DNA from: an uncultured Shewanella sp.
GTDB lineage: Bacteria; Pseudomonadota; Gammaproteobacteria; Enterobacterales; Shewanellaceae
NCBI GenBank assembly: GCA_947503555.1
Contig: CANNEE010000008.1
Span: 1 to 64,000 of the forward strand
Direction: 5' to 3'
DNA length: 64,000 nucleotides
In this document: positions 19,729 through 29,918 of the stretch, piece after piece
How the letters are laid out: each line of letters starts with the position of its first letter
Position numbering within the stretch: position 1 is the first letter of the stretch
Notes under the pieces: generated by a model
Database searches by the model: none
The model's input: only the letters and a program-made list of their open reading frames with translations
What the model was told of the DNA's origin: nothing
Program-made: the position numbers and the translations under genes

Positions 19729-22128
19729 TTATTGAAAGCTAAGGGTCCAGGACTCGATATTACCAATATCGCGTCTAGCACTATCTACCGCTTTTAGTTT
19801 CCAAGTACCAGCAGACTCAGTGCCTGACATATCAACGTTATAGCTTTTCACTATGTTATTGGCGCTACCACCACTGTTGTCATGTAGTACTGCAATCTGG
19901 CCTGTTGGGCTGTGAAGCTCAACTTGAAGATCGCCGATATAAGTGTGTGAGATGTTGATATCGACACTAACAGTACCCGAATCACCTGTGCGAGTCACAT
20001 CAATAGAGCTGGTTACACCAGTACTATTGTTGTCTGGAATCGCAACTGTGTCATTGTTGGTATAGCTTGCTGCTCCGCCAGTGTTACCACCAGAAGGCTC
20101 TGTATAGCTTGCGGTTAAGCTTACGCCGCTAAATGAGCTGTAGCCTTGTACCATCACATAGTAGGTGCCAGCTTGTACGTTTGAAATTGGGCAAGACTCA
20201 TTGTTACCACTATCCCATGGACGACAATCGTAGCTACCAGTTGTTGGTGCTGCTCCATATTGTACATACAGATCTGCGTCACCTGTACCACCGGCCATAG
20301 TGAACTTGAGGTCAGTTGCTCCAGCTGGCACATCGATACTATAGTGAAGTTCGCTTGATTTAGCGCCAGCTAGGCCTGTCTTGGCAACGCCATTGACAAG
20401 GACATTGCCACCGGTAGTGGTTGGGCCATTACATGATGCATCAAGGTACTCTTTGGCTGCAACAGCGTTAACCATACCAAAACCAGTACGGTTATCACGA
20501 CCAGCAACATCAAGATCGTCTGCTGTTGCAGTTAACGCTGCTCTAACCTGGGCCGCACTACACTCAGTATGGTAACTCCATACCAAAGTTGCTACGCCAG
20601 AAACGTGAGGCGTCGCCATAGAGGTACCATTGTAATACTCATAATCTTGGTTGCCTGTATTAGAGACAGTTACGTTTGTGCCTATGTGACTACGTAGCGC
20701 AAGACCTGTAGCCCGATCAACCGAGACAGAGACGTTTCGTAGCTCACTATCTGCATCAGTCACAAATGGATTCTGCAGACCTGGTAAGGCGGTGTTACTG
20801 TAAACGATAGTGGCACTTGCACCAGCGTTTTCACAGGCTTTCACAGCGTTAATTTCAGGGTAGCTTGAACCTTGGTTTCCAATACGCTCAACAAGACAGA
20901 CTTTATTGCTCATGTTGCCACAGCTGTATGAACCGCCACTAACACTACATTCTGCTAGTGTGGCCGTAACACTGCCGTTAATTGGTGCAGGAGTGTAGCT
21001 AGTTCCAGGACGTATTAGGCGATTGTGAGGAACAACACCATTATTAAAGAATGATTGTCCGCCAGCATTAATGTCTGCTAGACGACCTTCACCTACGGTA
21101 ACCGTTGATAAAATTGCTTCACCAGGACCAGAGATCTCTACTTGGTCTGTATACTGAGAGAAAGCGGCATGATCACGGTTGCTATCGACGGCGGCAACCG
21201 ACATAACTGAATCGTAAGAAGCAGGGTAACTGTGAGTATTGTTACCGGCATTACCTGCCGCAGCTATGAGTAGTACACCATTGTTAGCGTGAGCTGCCAT
21301 AGCATTGCTTTCGGTGCTGCTTGATCTTGAACCACCTAAGCTCATGCTGACGACATTAGCGCCATTGTTAACACAGGTATCGATAGCGCTGACAAGTGAT
21401 GATGAGTATCCCCATCCCGCTTCGTTAAATACTTTAATCACATGAATGTTGGCATTTTGATTTGGCAACACACCAACAACACCTTCATTATTTGCTATCG
21501 CGGCTATTGTGCCTGCAACATGGGTACCGTGAGCATTATTATTGCCCGGCTCATACCAATTGCCAGTACCTGAATTATTGGTACCTGTCACGTTGTTACC
21601 ACTTAAGTCGTTGTGGCTGCGATCATAACCTGAGTCAATAATACAAATAGTTCTATTACCCGATAGGTTATCACTTAGGCTAGTCGCGCCCACATAGGTT
21701 TGGCCCCATGGTGTGGTTTCAGCGAGTAGACGACGTGGCACATCTTCTTCTACATATTCAACATCAGCTCTAATGCGAAGGGCTTGGATACTCTTGTTAT
21801 CTAGCTTAGCGGTATAGCTGTTACTTCTGCCGATGCGCTTCATTTCTTTCGCATTAACACTATTTAATGCTCTATGGTGGCCAAATATTTCATGGCTTCT
21901 TGGCTGATAATCCATAGAAGTATTGCTGGTATCAATGGATGCATCAGAATTAGCCTGAGGAGCGTTTCTAAATTTTACAATATAACGCTTAGGCAAAGGT
22001 GATTGCTGTTCTAATTGCGATTGAGCAGCGAAAAATTGATTATTTATTGGAGCTGCATTAATACCAGCAGAAATAGCAATTGCTAAACTAGAAAGGCTGA
22101 CTGCTAATGCTTTATTTTTAATTGTCAT
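19729..22128 (-). CDS. Secreted subtilisin-like serine protease (S8) with PA, PPC and P domains
   Basis: A large exoenzyme of about 799 residues. The start at 22128 (MTIKNKALAV...) is chosen because GGAAG lies seven bases upstream and a clean signal peptide ending at INAAP follows; the frame extends 19 codons further without a ribosome site. An inhibitor-like propeptide (KRYIVKF) precedes the S8 domain with triad motifs CIIDSGYD, NAHGTHVAGT and NGTSMATPHVSG. A PA-like insert lies between His and Ser. After the catalytic domain come a pre-peptidase C-terminal domain (DADLYVQYG) and a proprotein-convertase P domain (SHTYIGDLQVEL). Likely extracellular protein degradation for nutrition. Confidence 0.92.
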   Translation of the reverse strand: MTIKNKALAVSLSSLAIAISAGINAAPINNQFFAAQSQLEQQSPLPKRYIVKFRNAPQANSDASIDTSNTSMDYQPRSHEIFGHHRALNSVNAKEMKRIGRSNSYTAKLDNKSIQALRIRADVEYVEEDVPRRLLAETTPWGQTYVGATSLSDNLSGNRTICIIDSGYDRSHNDLSGNNVTGTNNSGTGNWYEPGNNNAHGTHVAGTIAAIANNEGVVGVLPNQNANIHVIKVFNEAGWGYSSSLVSAIDTCVNNGANVVSMSLGGSRSSSTESNAMAAHANNGVLLIAAAGNAGNNTHSYPASYDSVMSVAAVDSNRDHAAFSQYTDQVEISGPGEAILSTVTVGEGRLADINAGGQSFFNNGVVPHNRLIRPGTSYTPAPINGSVTATLAECSVSGGSYSCGNMSNKVCLVERIGNQGSSYPEINAVKACENAGASATIVYSNTALPGLQNPFVTDADSELRNVSVSVDRATGLALRSHIGTNVTVSNTGNQDYEYYNGTSMATPHVSGVATLVWSYHTECSAAQVRAALTATADDLDVAGRDNRTGFGMVNAVAAKEYLDASCNGPTTTGGNVLVNGVAKTGLAGAKSSELHYSIDVPAGATDLKFTMAGGTGDADLYVQYGAAPTTGSYDCRPWDSGNNESCPISNVQAGTYYVMVQGYSSFSGVSLTASYTEPSGGNTGGAASYTNNDTVAIPDNNSTGVTSSIDVTRTGDSGTVSVDINISHTYIGDLQVELHSPTGQIAVLHDNSGGSANNIVKSYNVDMSGTESAGTWKLKAVDSARRDIGNIESWTLSFQ

Positions 22129-22757
22129 ACTTGTCTTCCATGTTGTCATTGTTTTTATTTTGATAACCCCTACAACATATCCCAAGGGTTGATAGCGAAG
22201 TTTAAATTATATTGTCAAAAACAATATGTAAACAAAATGTTAAACGAAACACTGTTCTGTTTGATGGTGTGTTGAAACTTGGTTGTGACAATTTATGCGG
22301 ATGCTCTGCCTAATTTTGAGTTTTTATTCTGTTTTTGTCTTGTTTTATCTTGTTTTATGCAGAGGGGTAGTGTTGGTGAGGTTGGTGGTTGTTGCTGCAA
22401 TGTTGCAGCTCAAAGTTTATTTATGTCAACAGCTTATAATGTAGATGACGTGCCTTATTCTTTTTTGTAATAAGTTATAGGTTAGGAAAGTTTTGTAGCC
22501 TTTAAGTCTTATTATTTAATCTTCACTTTAATTTTTCCGTCATTAAAATGGCAAAAGTCAGGTTTATGGCGTGATTTTTGGTGGTATTCGATGAATATAA
22601 AGTACAAATTTTAGATCTATAAATCAGCTGTTAGTGATATCTAGGAGCAATAACGATTATTTGTGCCTGTACAGATATCAAAGCTAATACAATTAACCTG
22701 TAAAAGATTAATCAGCAAAAAGTTAATCAGTAAAAAGATTGGCCCTTAATCGTGCAA
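22129..22757. other. AT-rich intergenic stretch upstream of the subtilase gene
   Basis: No convincing gene is seen in these 629 bases. It must hold the subtilase promoter. A 7-bp inverted repeat ATATTGT/ACAATAT with a CAAAA loop (22209-22227) lies about 80 bases before the start codon and could be an operator. A 63-codon frame at 22279-22470 has no ribosome site and an unlikely composition. Confidence 0.5.
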
Positions 22758-23540
22758 TTACCACTTTTTCTTAGGTTGGAATAGCACATCAATATCACCT
22801 TCATCTTCCTGTTTAGGTTGAGTTGAATGATGGGCGGTTTTAGCTTGAGCACCCGATATCTCTTCAAGCATCTCTTTTGCTTCTTCCACTTTTTTACCAA
22901 TAAAGGGATCATTTGGGCTTTGAGCTTTAATCGCTTGTAGAGTAGCAAGTGCCTTGGTGACCATTTGTTTAGCCGAGCCATATTGCTTCATATAGCAAGC
23001 AGCTCTGCCACGAGACAGCATAGAGTCAACATTGATTCTTAGTTGAAGGTTATCGATACGAGCTTCTTCTTCGGCAAACACTGTCGGATCTACTTTGCCT
23101 TTGTTGTGTTCGGCTCGAATAATCGATTTAAGTTTCTTTAAAGTCTGTACTACTACTAAAATTTGCTTGTCATTATCAGGTAGTCTAAAGCTTTCAATTG
23201 GTGGTGTTTTTTGTTGTGTATTTTGCAGTGCCTCTATTTGGCCTGCGAGATCGATAAGTCGACGTTGGTAATCTTTCTCTTGTGGGCCAACGGAGAGCCC
23301 AACCGCTATTTGTAAAGCTTCATGAACACGGCGATAAAGGACGAGAATGACACTTTTTGAACATGGGATCATTCCAGTGTTAGATAAGACTTCCTCGGTT
23401 TCATCTATGATGGCTCGTTGGCGGGCTAAATCTATTCGTCTTTGAGATTCTACTCGTTCTTTTTGCTGTTGAATCACATTAATTCCTATGACAAGGAGTA
23501 GAAGTGCACCAATGAGAAGTAAAACCAAGGTAAATGTCAT
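22758..23540 (-). CDS. Membrane-anchored coiled-coil protein of unknown function
   Basis: The 260-residue protein has one N-terminal membrane segment (about residues 3-24) followed by a cytoplasmic part rich in charged heptads and helical repeats (QQQKERVESQRRIDLARQRA, a TPR-like stretch near ACYMKQYGSAKQMVTKALATL) and a polar tail ending in lysines and tryptophan. I do not recognise a catalytic motif. It is divergent from cysB with 231 bases between. I recall similar proteins being labelled loosely as DNA repair proteins, but nothing in the sequence supports that. Confidence 0.7.
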   Translation of the reverse strand: MTFTLVLLLIGALLLLVIGINVIQQQKERVESQRRIDLARQRAIIDETEEVLSNTGMIPCSKSVILVLYRRVHEALQIAVGLSVGPQEKDYQRRLIDLAGQIEALQNTQQKTPPIESFRLPDNDKQILVVVQTLKKLKSIIRAEHNKGKVDPTVFAEEEARIDNLQLRINVDSMLSRGRAACYMKQYGSAKQMVTKALATLQAIKAQSPNDPFIGKKVEEAKEMLEEISGAQAKTAHHSTQPKQEDEGDIDVLFQPKKKW

Positions 23541-23762
23541 AGGAAGTCCGTTAAATGTTACTTTGCGCTAATGCTACAATAAATCAATAAACTAGCATAG
23601 TTTTACTGGGAAGATATCAATACTGCATCCATGATATAGCTTCATGTTTAAAGCTATATTCCCAATTAATTTGATTTATACGATATACTATAACCATTGA
23701 TTATAGTAAATCCTTAGATCATGTACCTGATCAGGGTAACAAGTTTATCAATTTTTTAGTAA

Positions 23763-24746
<984 letters not shown>

Positions 24747-24771
24747 GCATTGTTAAGTTAGCCAAGATATT

Positions 24772-24799
24772 AAAAAGCCCCTATTAGGGGCTTTTTTTT
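24772..24799 (+). terminator. Terminator after cysB
   Basis: The stem AGCCCCT/AGGGGCT with an ATT loop, flanked by an A-run and a run of eight T, sits between convergent cysB and sdaA and may act in both directions. Confidence 0.92.
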
Positions 24800-24823
24800 G
24801 GCAGTGTGATGCTTAAATAGCAA

Positions 24824-26197
24824 TTAACATTCGACAATATTTACGGCAAGTCCACCTTTGGCGGTTTCCTTATACTTGCTGCGCATATCTTTGCCTGTAT
24901 CCATCATGGTCTTGATGACCTTATCAAGGGATACTTTATGATTTCCGTCACCTCTTAAGGCCATTCTTGAAGCGTTAATGGCTTTAACTGCTCCCATAGC
25001 GTTACGCTCAATACAGGGGACTTGAACTAGGCCGCCAACAGGGTCACAGGTGAGTCCTAGGTTGTGTTCCATACCGATCTCGGCAGCATTTTCTACATGT
25101 TCGACCGTGCCGCCCATGATTTCTGTTAGTGCCGCAGCAGCCATGGAGCAAGCTACGCCGACTTCTCCTTGGCATCCTACCTCGGCACCTGAAATAGAGG
25201 CATTCTTTTTATAGAGGATGCCAATGGCTGCTGCTGTGAGTAGATAGCGACAACACACATCTTTATCAACTTCTTGTACAAAGGTGTCGTAATAGCAAAG
25301 TACAGCAGGAATAATGCCTGCAGCCCCGTTGGTGGGTGCTGTCACGACTCTGTCTCCAGCAGCGTTTTGCTCATTAACTGACAGTGCGAATAGGTCGACC
25401 CAATCCATTGCAGTTAATGGGTCGACAGTGTTGCGGCCTTCAGCCTTAAGACGACGGTAAAGAGCAGGAGCACGACGACGCAGTTTTAGCCCACCAGGTA
25501 ACATGCCTTCTTTTTGATAACCACGCTCAACGCATTGCTTCATGGTTTGCCAGATGTGCCATAGGCGCTGTTCGACTTCTTCTTGAGTCGTGACACTGAG
25601 CTCATTAGCCAACATAAGGGACGAGATGCTGAGCCCATGCTCTGTGCACAAGGCTAATAGCTCTGTTGCGCTATTAAAGTCATAGGGGGCTGATTGAATT
25701 TGTGATGCAGGAGATTCGGTATTTTGTATTTCATCTTCATCTAGTACAAAGCCGCCACCAACCGAGTAATAGGTACGCTCATACAAACAGTCACCTTTGG
25801 AGAAAGCATAGAGTGTCATGGCGTTGGCATGAGCGGGGAGGGACTTTCTTCTGTGATAAGTAATGCCTGACTCTTTTGAAAAAATAACATTCTTACCGCT
25901 GGCTAATTGCAGCTGCTCGGTGCTGGATACTTTATCAAGAATGGCATCGATCTTATCTGTGTCGACAGTTTCAGGATCTTCTCCCATCAGACCAAGAATA
26001 ACAGCTTTGCCTGTGCCATGGCCCTTGCCTGTTTGTCCAAGAGAGCCAAATAATTCTGAGCGTAATTCATCGACTTGCTCAAGTAATCCCGTAGTCTGAA
26101 GTTGCTCAATAAAGGTTTTGCCTGCCTTCATTGGTCCTACGGTATGGGAGCTAGATGGGCCTATGCCTATTTTGAACATGTCGAAAACACTGATCAT
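24824..26197 (-). CDS. sdaA: L-serine ammonia-lyase, iron-sulfur type
   Basis: The 457-residue single-chain enzyme deaminates L-serine to pyruvate with a [4Fe-4S] cluster. The N-terminal beta domain begins [17 protein letters not shown]; the catalytic alpha domain carries the cluster cysteines in [15 protein letters not shown] and [11 protein letters not shown] lies nine bases before the ATG. It is monocistronic and diverges from nagZ. With SstT elsewhere in the window, serine uptake and use are both covered. Confidence 0.95.
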   Translation of the reverse strand: MISVFDMFKIGIGPSSSHTVGPMKAGKTFIEQLQTTGLLEQVDELRSELFGSLGQTGKGHGTGKAVILGLMGEDPETVDTDKIDAILDKVSSTEQLQLASGKNVIFSKESGITYHRRKSLPAHANAMTLYAFSKGDCLYERTYYSVGGGFVLDEDEIQNTESPASQIQSAPYDFNSATELLALCTEHGLSISSLMLANELSVTTQEEVEQRLWHIWQTMKQCVERGYQKEGMLPGGLKLRRRAPALYRRLKAEGRNTVDPLTAMDWVDLFALSVNEQNAAGDRVVTAPTNGAAGIIPAVLCYYDTFVQEVDKDVCCRYLLTAAAIGILYKKNASISGAEVGCQGEVGVACSMAAAALTEIMGGTVEHVENAAEIGMEHNLGLTCDPVGGLVQVPCIERNAMGAVKAINASRMALRGDGNHKVSLDKVIKTMMDTGKDMRSKYKETAKGGLAVNIVEC

Positions 26198-26537
26198 AAA
26201 TGAAATCCTGTTTTTAATTGTTATTTTTGCTTTGCATGGGAAGCAATTGGGCTAATCACTAAGTATGCGAAATTATAGATAACTATAATCAAAGCTGCTG
26301 AGTATCACATATCCTCTGGTAAAGTTATGCATTAGAAATTTTTATCTGAATGGCTTCGCATTAGACTTATTAACAGAGGATGAGTTGAGGTGGGAATGAG
26401 TATGTTAATGAAAAGTAAGCATGTATCTCTAAATAAAACATGGAGATATCTGCTATTTTAGCTAGCTCACAAGGCTATATTGCCACATAATGCAGGAATA
26501 GATTCAAGTGTGAAAATAAAAATATTTAGGGGGCAGT
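26198..26537. other. Divergent promoter region between sdaA and nagZ
   Basis: These 340 bases hold no gene that I can support. They are AT-rich and must contain the divergent sdaA and nagZ promoters. I see no confident operator or riboswitch. Confidence 0.5.
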
Positions 26538-27551
26538 TTGAGTTATTTAATGCTGGATATTGAAGGAACTGAATTAGAACAGATAGATAAGCTGCGTCTT
26601 ACTCACCCTATGGTGGGTGGCTTGATTCTGTTTAGTCGCAATTATCAAGATAGGCAGCAATTACTTCAACTTATTCAGCAGATACGTCAAGTTCGCCCAG
26701 AACTTCTTATTGCAGTGGATCATGAAGGTGGAAGAGTTCAACGTTTTGTTGAAGGTTTTACCAAAATTCCGGCGATGGGCGATATATTACCCCAAGCTAA
26801 TGGCTGTCTTGACAAGGCATCGAAGTGGGCTCAAGAGTTAGGTTTTTTAATGGCAATAGAGTTATTGGCTTGCGATATCGACTTGAGTTTTGCTCCCGTG
26901 TTAGACCTTAACGGTATTTCTCAGGTGATAGGCAAGCGCAGCTTTAGTCCTCACCCTGATGAGGTTTCAGTACTGGCGACGGCTTTTATAAATGGTATGA
27001 GACAGGCGGGTATGTGCAGTGTAGGTAAGCACTTTCCGGGTCATGGTAGTGTCGCTCCAGACTCCCATATTGCTATGCCAGTTGACGAGCGTACTATGGA
27101 GCAGGTCGAGCTGTTAGATATGCAGCCATTTAGTGAATTAATTTCAGCTAAGCAATTAGATGGTGTGATGCCTGCCCATGTGGTTTACTCTAAAATTGAC
27201 GACAAGCCTGCTGGTTTTTCACGCTTTTGGTTGCAAGAGATACTCAGGGGGAAATTAGCTTTTTCTGGCGTCATTTTCTCTGACGATCTTGGGATGAAAG
27301 GAGCTTCATTTGCTGGCGATTACTGTCATCGGGCAAAAGCGGCGCTAGATGCGGGCTGCGATATGATTTTGCTCTGTAATGATAGTCAAGGTGTTGATGA
27401 GTTGCTTAATGGGTTTGATTGGCCTGTGACTGCTCCAAAGCACAATGCGTTGTCACTTAAGCCTGATGCACTACAATTAGCTAAGGCACTGGAGCAAAAC
27501 GAGCGTTGGCAAAGGGCAAAAACCTTGGCCGAGCAGTTGACTATGGCTTAA
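26538..27551 (+). CDS. nagZ: Beta-N-acetylhexosaminidase (peptidoglycan recycling)
   Basis: The 337-residue GH3 enzyme removes GlcNAc from anhydromuropeptides in the cytoplasm. The KHFPGHGSVAPDSH loop supplies the His of the catalytic dyad and FSDDLGM the Asp nucleophile; VDHEGGRVQRF is also conserved. The start is TTG at 26538 with GGGGG five bases upstream; it gives MSYLMLDIEG, in register with E. coli NagZ. The next gene is ycfP, as in E. coli. Confidence 0.95.
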   Translation: MSYLMLDIEGTELEQIDKLRLTHPMVGGLILFSRNYQDRQQLLQLIQQIRQVRPELLIAVDHEGGRVQRFVEGFTKIPAMGDILPQANGCLDKASKWAQELGFLMAIELLACDIDLSFAPVLDLNGISQVIGKRSFSPHPDEVSVLATAFINGMRQAGMCSVGKHFPGHGSVAPDSHIAMPVDERTMEQVELLDMQPFSELISAKQLDGVMPAHVVYSKIDDKPAGFSRFWLQEILRGKLAFSGVIFSDDLGMKGASFAGDYCHRAKAALDAGCDMILLCNDSQGVDELLNGFDWPVTAPKHNALSLKPDALQLAKALEQNERWQRAKTLAEQLTMA

Positions 27552-27690
27552 GTGGGCCGCTTTGAATGTTTTTGGGTAAATTGTACTCAAGTTTGATATA
27601 TCGCAAGATTTGTTATGGCTTAATTCAATAGCTTATGTAGCTAAAGTTGCTAATTTGTATGATGTAGCTGGATTTTGATGGGGAGAAGGT

Positions 27691-28251
27691 ATGATTTTAT
27701 ATTTTCATGGCTTTGATGCGACCAGTCCTGGTAATCATGAAAAGATGCGTCAATTGAAGTTTATCGATGATGATGTGCGCTTGATTAGTTACAGCACACT
27801 TCACCCAAGATACGACATGCAACATCTATTAAATGAAGTCAGTAAACAGTTGAGTATGAGCGATGATCCTAACCCTATTGCGATAGGCGTTGGTTTGGGC
27901 GGCTATTGGGCCGAGCGAATTGGCTTTTTATCTGGGATCCCTTGTGTCATGCTCAATCCTAATTTACGCCCCCAAGATAATATGCAAGGTAGAATTGACA
28001 GACCCGAAGAGTATGAAGATATTGCTCAGAAGTGTGTTTCTGAGTTTCGCTCTAAGAATCGAGGTAAAGGTTTGTGTATTTTATCTCGTCACGACGATGT
28101 ACTTGATACTCCATGGATTGAAACCCAGTTAGCTCAATATTATCAGGTAGTTTGGGACGAGAAACAGCCCCATAAGTTCCCCGATATCGCAGGACATTTA
28201 AATCAAATTAAAGCTTTTAAGCAGACATTTTTGCATGAGGTCGCAAGTTAG
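27691..28251 (+). CDS. ycfP: YcfP family alpha/beta-hydrolase-like protein
   Basis: The 186-residue protein closely follows E. coli YcfP (IYLHGFD-type start, [30 protein letters not shown]). The fold is hydrolase-like, but the usual nucleophile elbow G-x-S-x-G reads GVGLGG, so it probably lacks esterase activity. Function unknown; E. coli YcfP sits beside nagZ and has been linked to cell-wall recycling only by position. Confidence 0.9.
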   Translation: MILYFHGFDATSPGNHEKMRQLKFIDDDVRLISYSTLHPRYDMQHLLNEVSKQLSMSDDPNPIAIGVGLGGYWAERIGFLSGIPCVMLNPNLRPQDNMQGRIDRPEEYEDIAQKCVSEFRSKNRGKGLCILSRHDDVLDTPWIETQLAQYYQVVWDEKQPHKFPDIAGHLNQIKAFKQTFLHEVAS

Positions 28252-28300
28252 TTCCCTTACGCTCGATTCTTGATAGTGGATACTTTTCAGGGAGGTGATT

Positions 28301-28570
28301 ATGAAGCGAGTATTGATCAAGGTAACAGGCAGTGTTCAAGGGGTTTGCTTTAGGCGTTACGCATTGCAAAAAGCCTTGCAGTTAGGTTTAACAGGTTATG
28401 TGACTAATCAAGAAGATCGTTCGGTCAGAATCTTAGCTCAAGGCAGTTTTCCTGCTGTCGATAATTTTATTCAGTGGTGTCATCAGGGCTCTCCTCAAGC
28501 TCAGGTCGATGACGTATTGGTAGAAGAAGACGAGGCAAATGATATCTACCTCGACTTTTCTATCGTGTGA
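28301..28570 (+). CDS. acyP: Acylphosphatase
   Basis: A small protein of 89 residues that hydrolyses acyl phosphates. The phosphate loop GSVQGVCFRRY contains the conserved Arg and GYVTN the catalytic Asn. GGAGGT at 28291-28296 sets ATG 28301 as the start; a GTG two codons upstream lies inside that ribosome site. In the loop, a Cys takes the place of the common Gly/Trp. It follows ycfP by 49 bases. Confidence 0.93.
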   Translation: MKRVLIKVTGSVQGVCFRRYALQKALQLGLTGYVTNQEDRSVRILAQGSFPAVDNFIQWCHQGSPQAQVDDVLVEEDEANDIYLDFSIV

Positions 28571-28637
28571 CTCTTGTTTGTTGGCATGTATGAACTGAAT
28601 TGTTGGCTTTTATCCAAGCTATGATAAAGATTTAGGG

Positions 28638-29918
28638 TTAATTGCTTAAACTATTTTGGCCGAAGGTTTGACTCTCTTCACCCGTTGGCTGCGGATTAAG
28701 CTCTATTGGTTCTAGCTTTTCTGGCTGTGGCATCTTCCTAATTTGAAAGACGATTCCTAGCTTTGGATGATCTAAGTAATGGATTTCACTACTGCGTACT
28801 CGGCGGTTTTGAGTCATAGGAATGGCATATAGGAATGGCGTACTAGACTCTGACTCCAGATAAGCAGTGTCATCTTCTATCAGGCTTATTTCTGTATCGG
28901 CCGTTTCTTGCTGCGCATTTTCAATTGCAGCAGTCTTAATTCCAGCTTCTCGGTAGTTAAGCTGAGTTTCGACGTAGAGATAATGGTTTAAATAGATATT
29001 AAATAGGCCATCGAGTTGCCAAACTGGCATATCCTCTTTCGCTGCAAAGTAATCCTGTAAAAAACCAAATTGCGACAGTACATCGATTTGACTGGTATCG
29101 ACCTTAGTCCCATCAAGGTTGAACTGTGCTGAAAGATCTTGTCCTGCAAATAGCCTGACTGGTTTTGCCCTATGTCTAGGTAACATGACTTGCTGCCAAG
29201 TCATATGCAGTAAAGGTTTAGCTCCGGGCTCTCTGCTAATTTTTGCAATCATGTCCCCAAATTGACTTTGGCTTTGTGCCAATAGCTGATTTTGGGTGCC
29301 CCAAATTGCTTGCTTTTCAACATGAGCTGCTATCGATACAGGAACCTCACTCAACCGTGTCTGCTCACTCTGGGCAAATTGCTTTTCACATTCAGAATTC
29401 GGATCTGTCATTTGCTCATCAATCTGCTGGGGGGCGGGGGCGGTTTCTATTTCTGGCGAGTTTAGCGCTGAGCTATCTGTATTTGTTGCTGCTATATTTG
29501 AGCTGTCCATCTCAATGAGCTGCCCGTATTCATCGGTAATATAGGCGCGAGAGCCTTCTGCTTGAGAACCTGAGTCATACCCATGATTAGTGTAGCCAGC
29601 AGAATTATCGTAGCTATCTGTATTAGGCACGCTCCAATTAGGAGCGTTACAGTCTATCGGTGGATTATCAGCAGTGGATATACCTAAATTTATACTCGAT
29701 ATATCTGTGGTGATTGTTGGTGTAATAAAATCAACCGCATCTTGGGTTTTGGCTAGCTTAACTTCCTCTGACCACTTTTCTGTATCGGCACTTGGGTGTT
29801 CAAATACAAAGACTTCAACTTCATACCAAGGTGCCTCATTGGCGAGGGCTAAACTTGTTAGGTTCGCTGCGGCTAAAAGGCCAGTTGTAATGAGTGCGAT
29901 TGACGTGAGTCGAGTCAC
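28638..29918 (-). CDS. csiV: CsiV family periplasmic protein
   Basis: The 426-residue protein has a signal peptide (MTRLTSIALITTGLL...ALANE) and the CsiV-type start APWYEVEVFVFEH. The C-terminal part has HYLDHPKLGIVFQIRKM. CsiV of Vibrio/Shewanella is a peptidoglycan-binding protein linked to envelope stress and beta-lactam sensing. The middle is low in complexity (Ser/Thr/Gln/Asp) and probably a flexible linker. The GTG start overlaps the mfd stop by one base, so it is translated by coupling to mfd. Confidence 0.85.
   Translation of the reverse strand: MTRLTSIALITTGLLAAANLTSLALANEAPWYEVEVFVFEHPSADTEKWSEEVKLAKTQDAVDFITPTITTDISSINLGISTADNPPIDCNAPNWSVPNTDSYDNSAGYTNHGYDSGSQAEGSRAYITDEYGQLIEMDSSNIAATNTDSSALNSPEIETAPAPQQIDEQMTDPNSECEKQFAQSEQTRLSEVPVSIAAHVEKQAIWGTQNQLLAQSQSQFGDMIAKISREPGAKPLLHMTWQQVMLPRHRAKPVRLFAGQDLSAQFNLDGTKVDTSQIDVLSQFGFLQDYFAAKEDMPVWQLDGLFNIYLNHYLYVETQLNYREAGIKTAAIENAQQETADTEISLIEDDTAYLESESSTPFLYAIPMTQNRRVRSSEIHYLDHPKLGIVFQIRKMPQPEKLEPIELNPQPTGEESQTFGQNSLSN

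Noticed and set aside
22279-22470. 63-codon frame upstream of the subtilase gene
   Set aside because: No ribosome site, odd Cys/Phe-rich composition, lies in promoter DNA.
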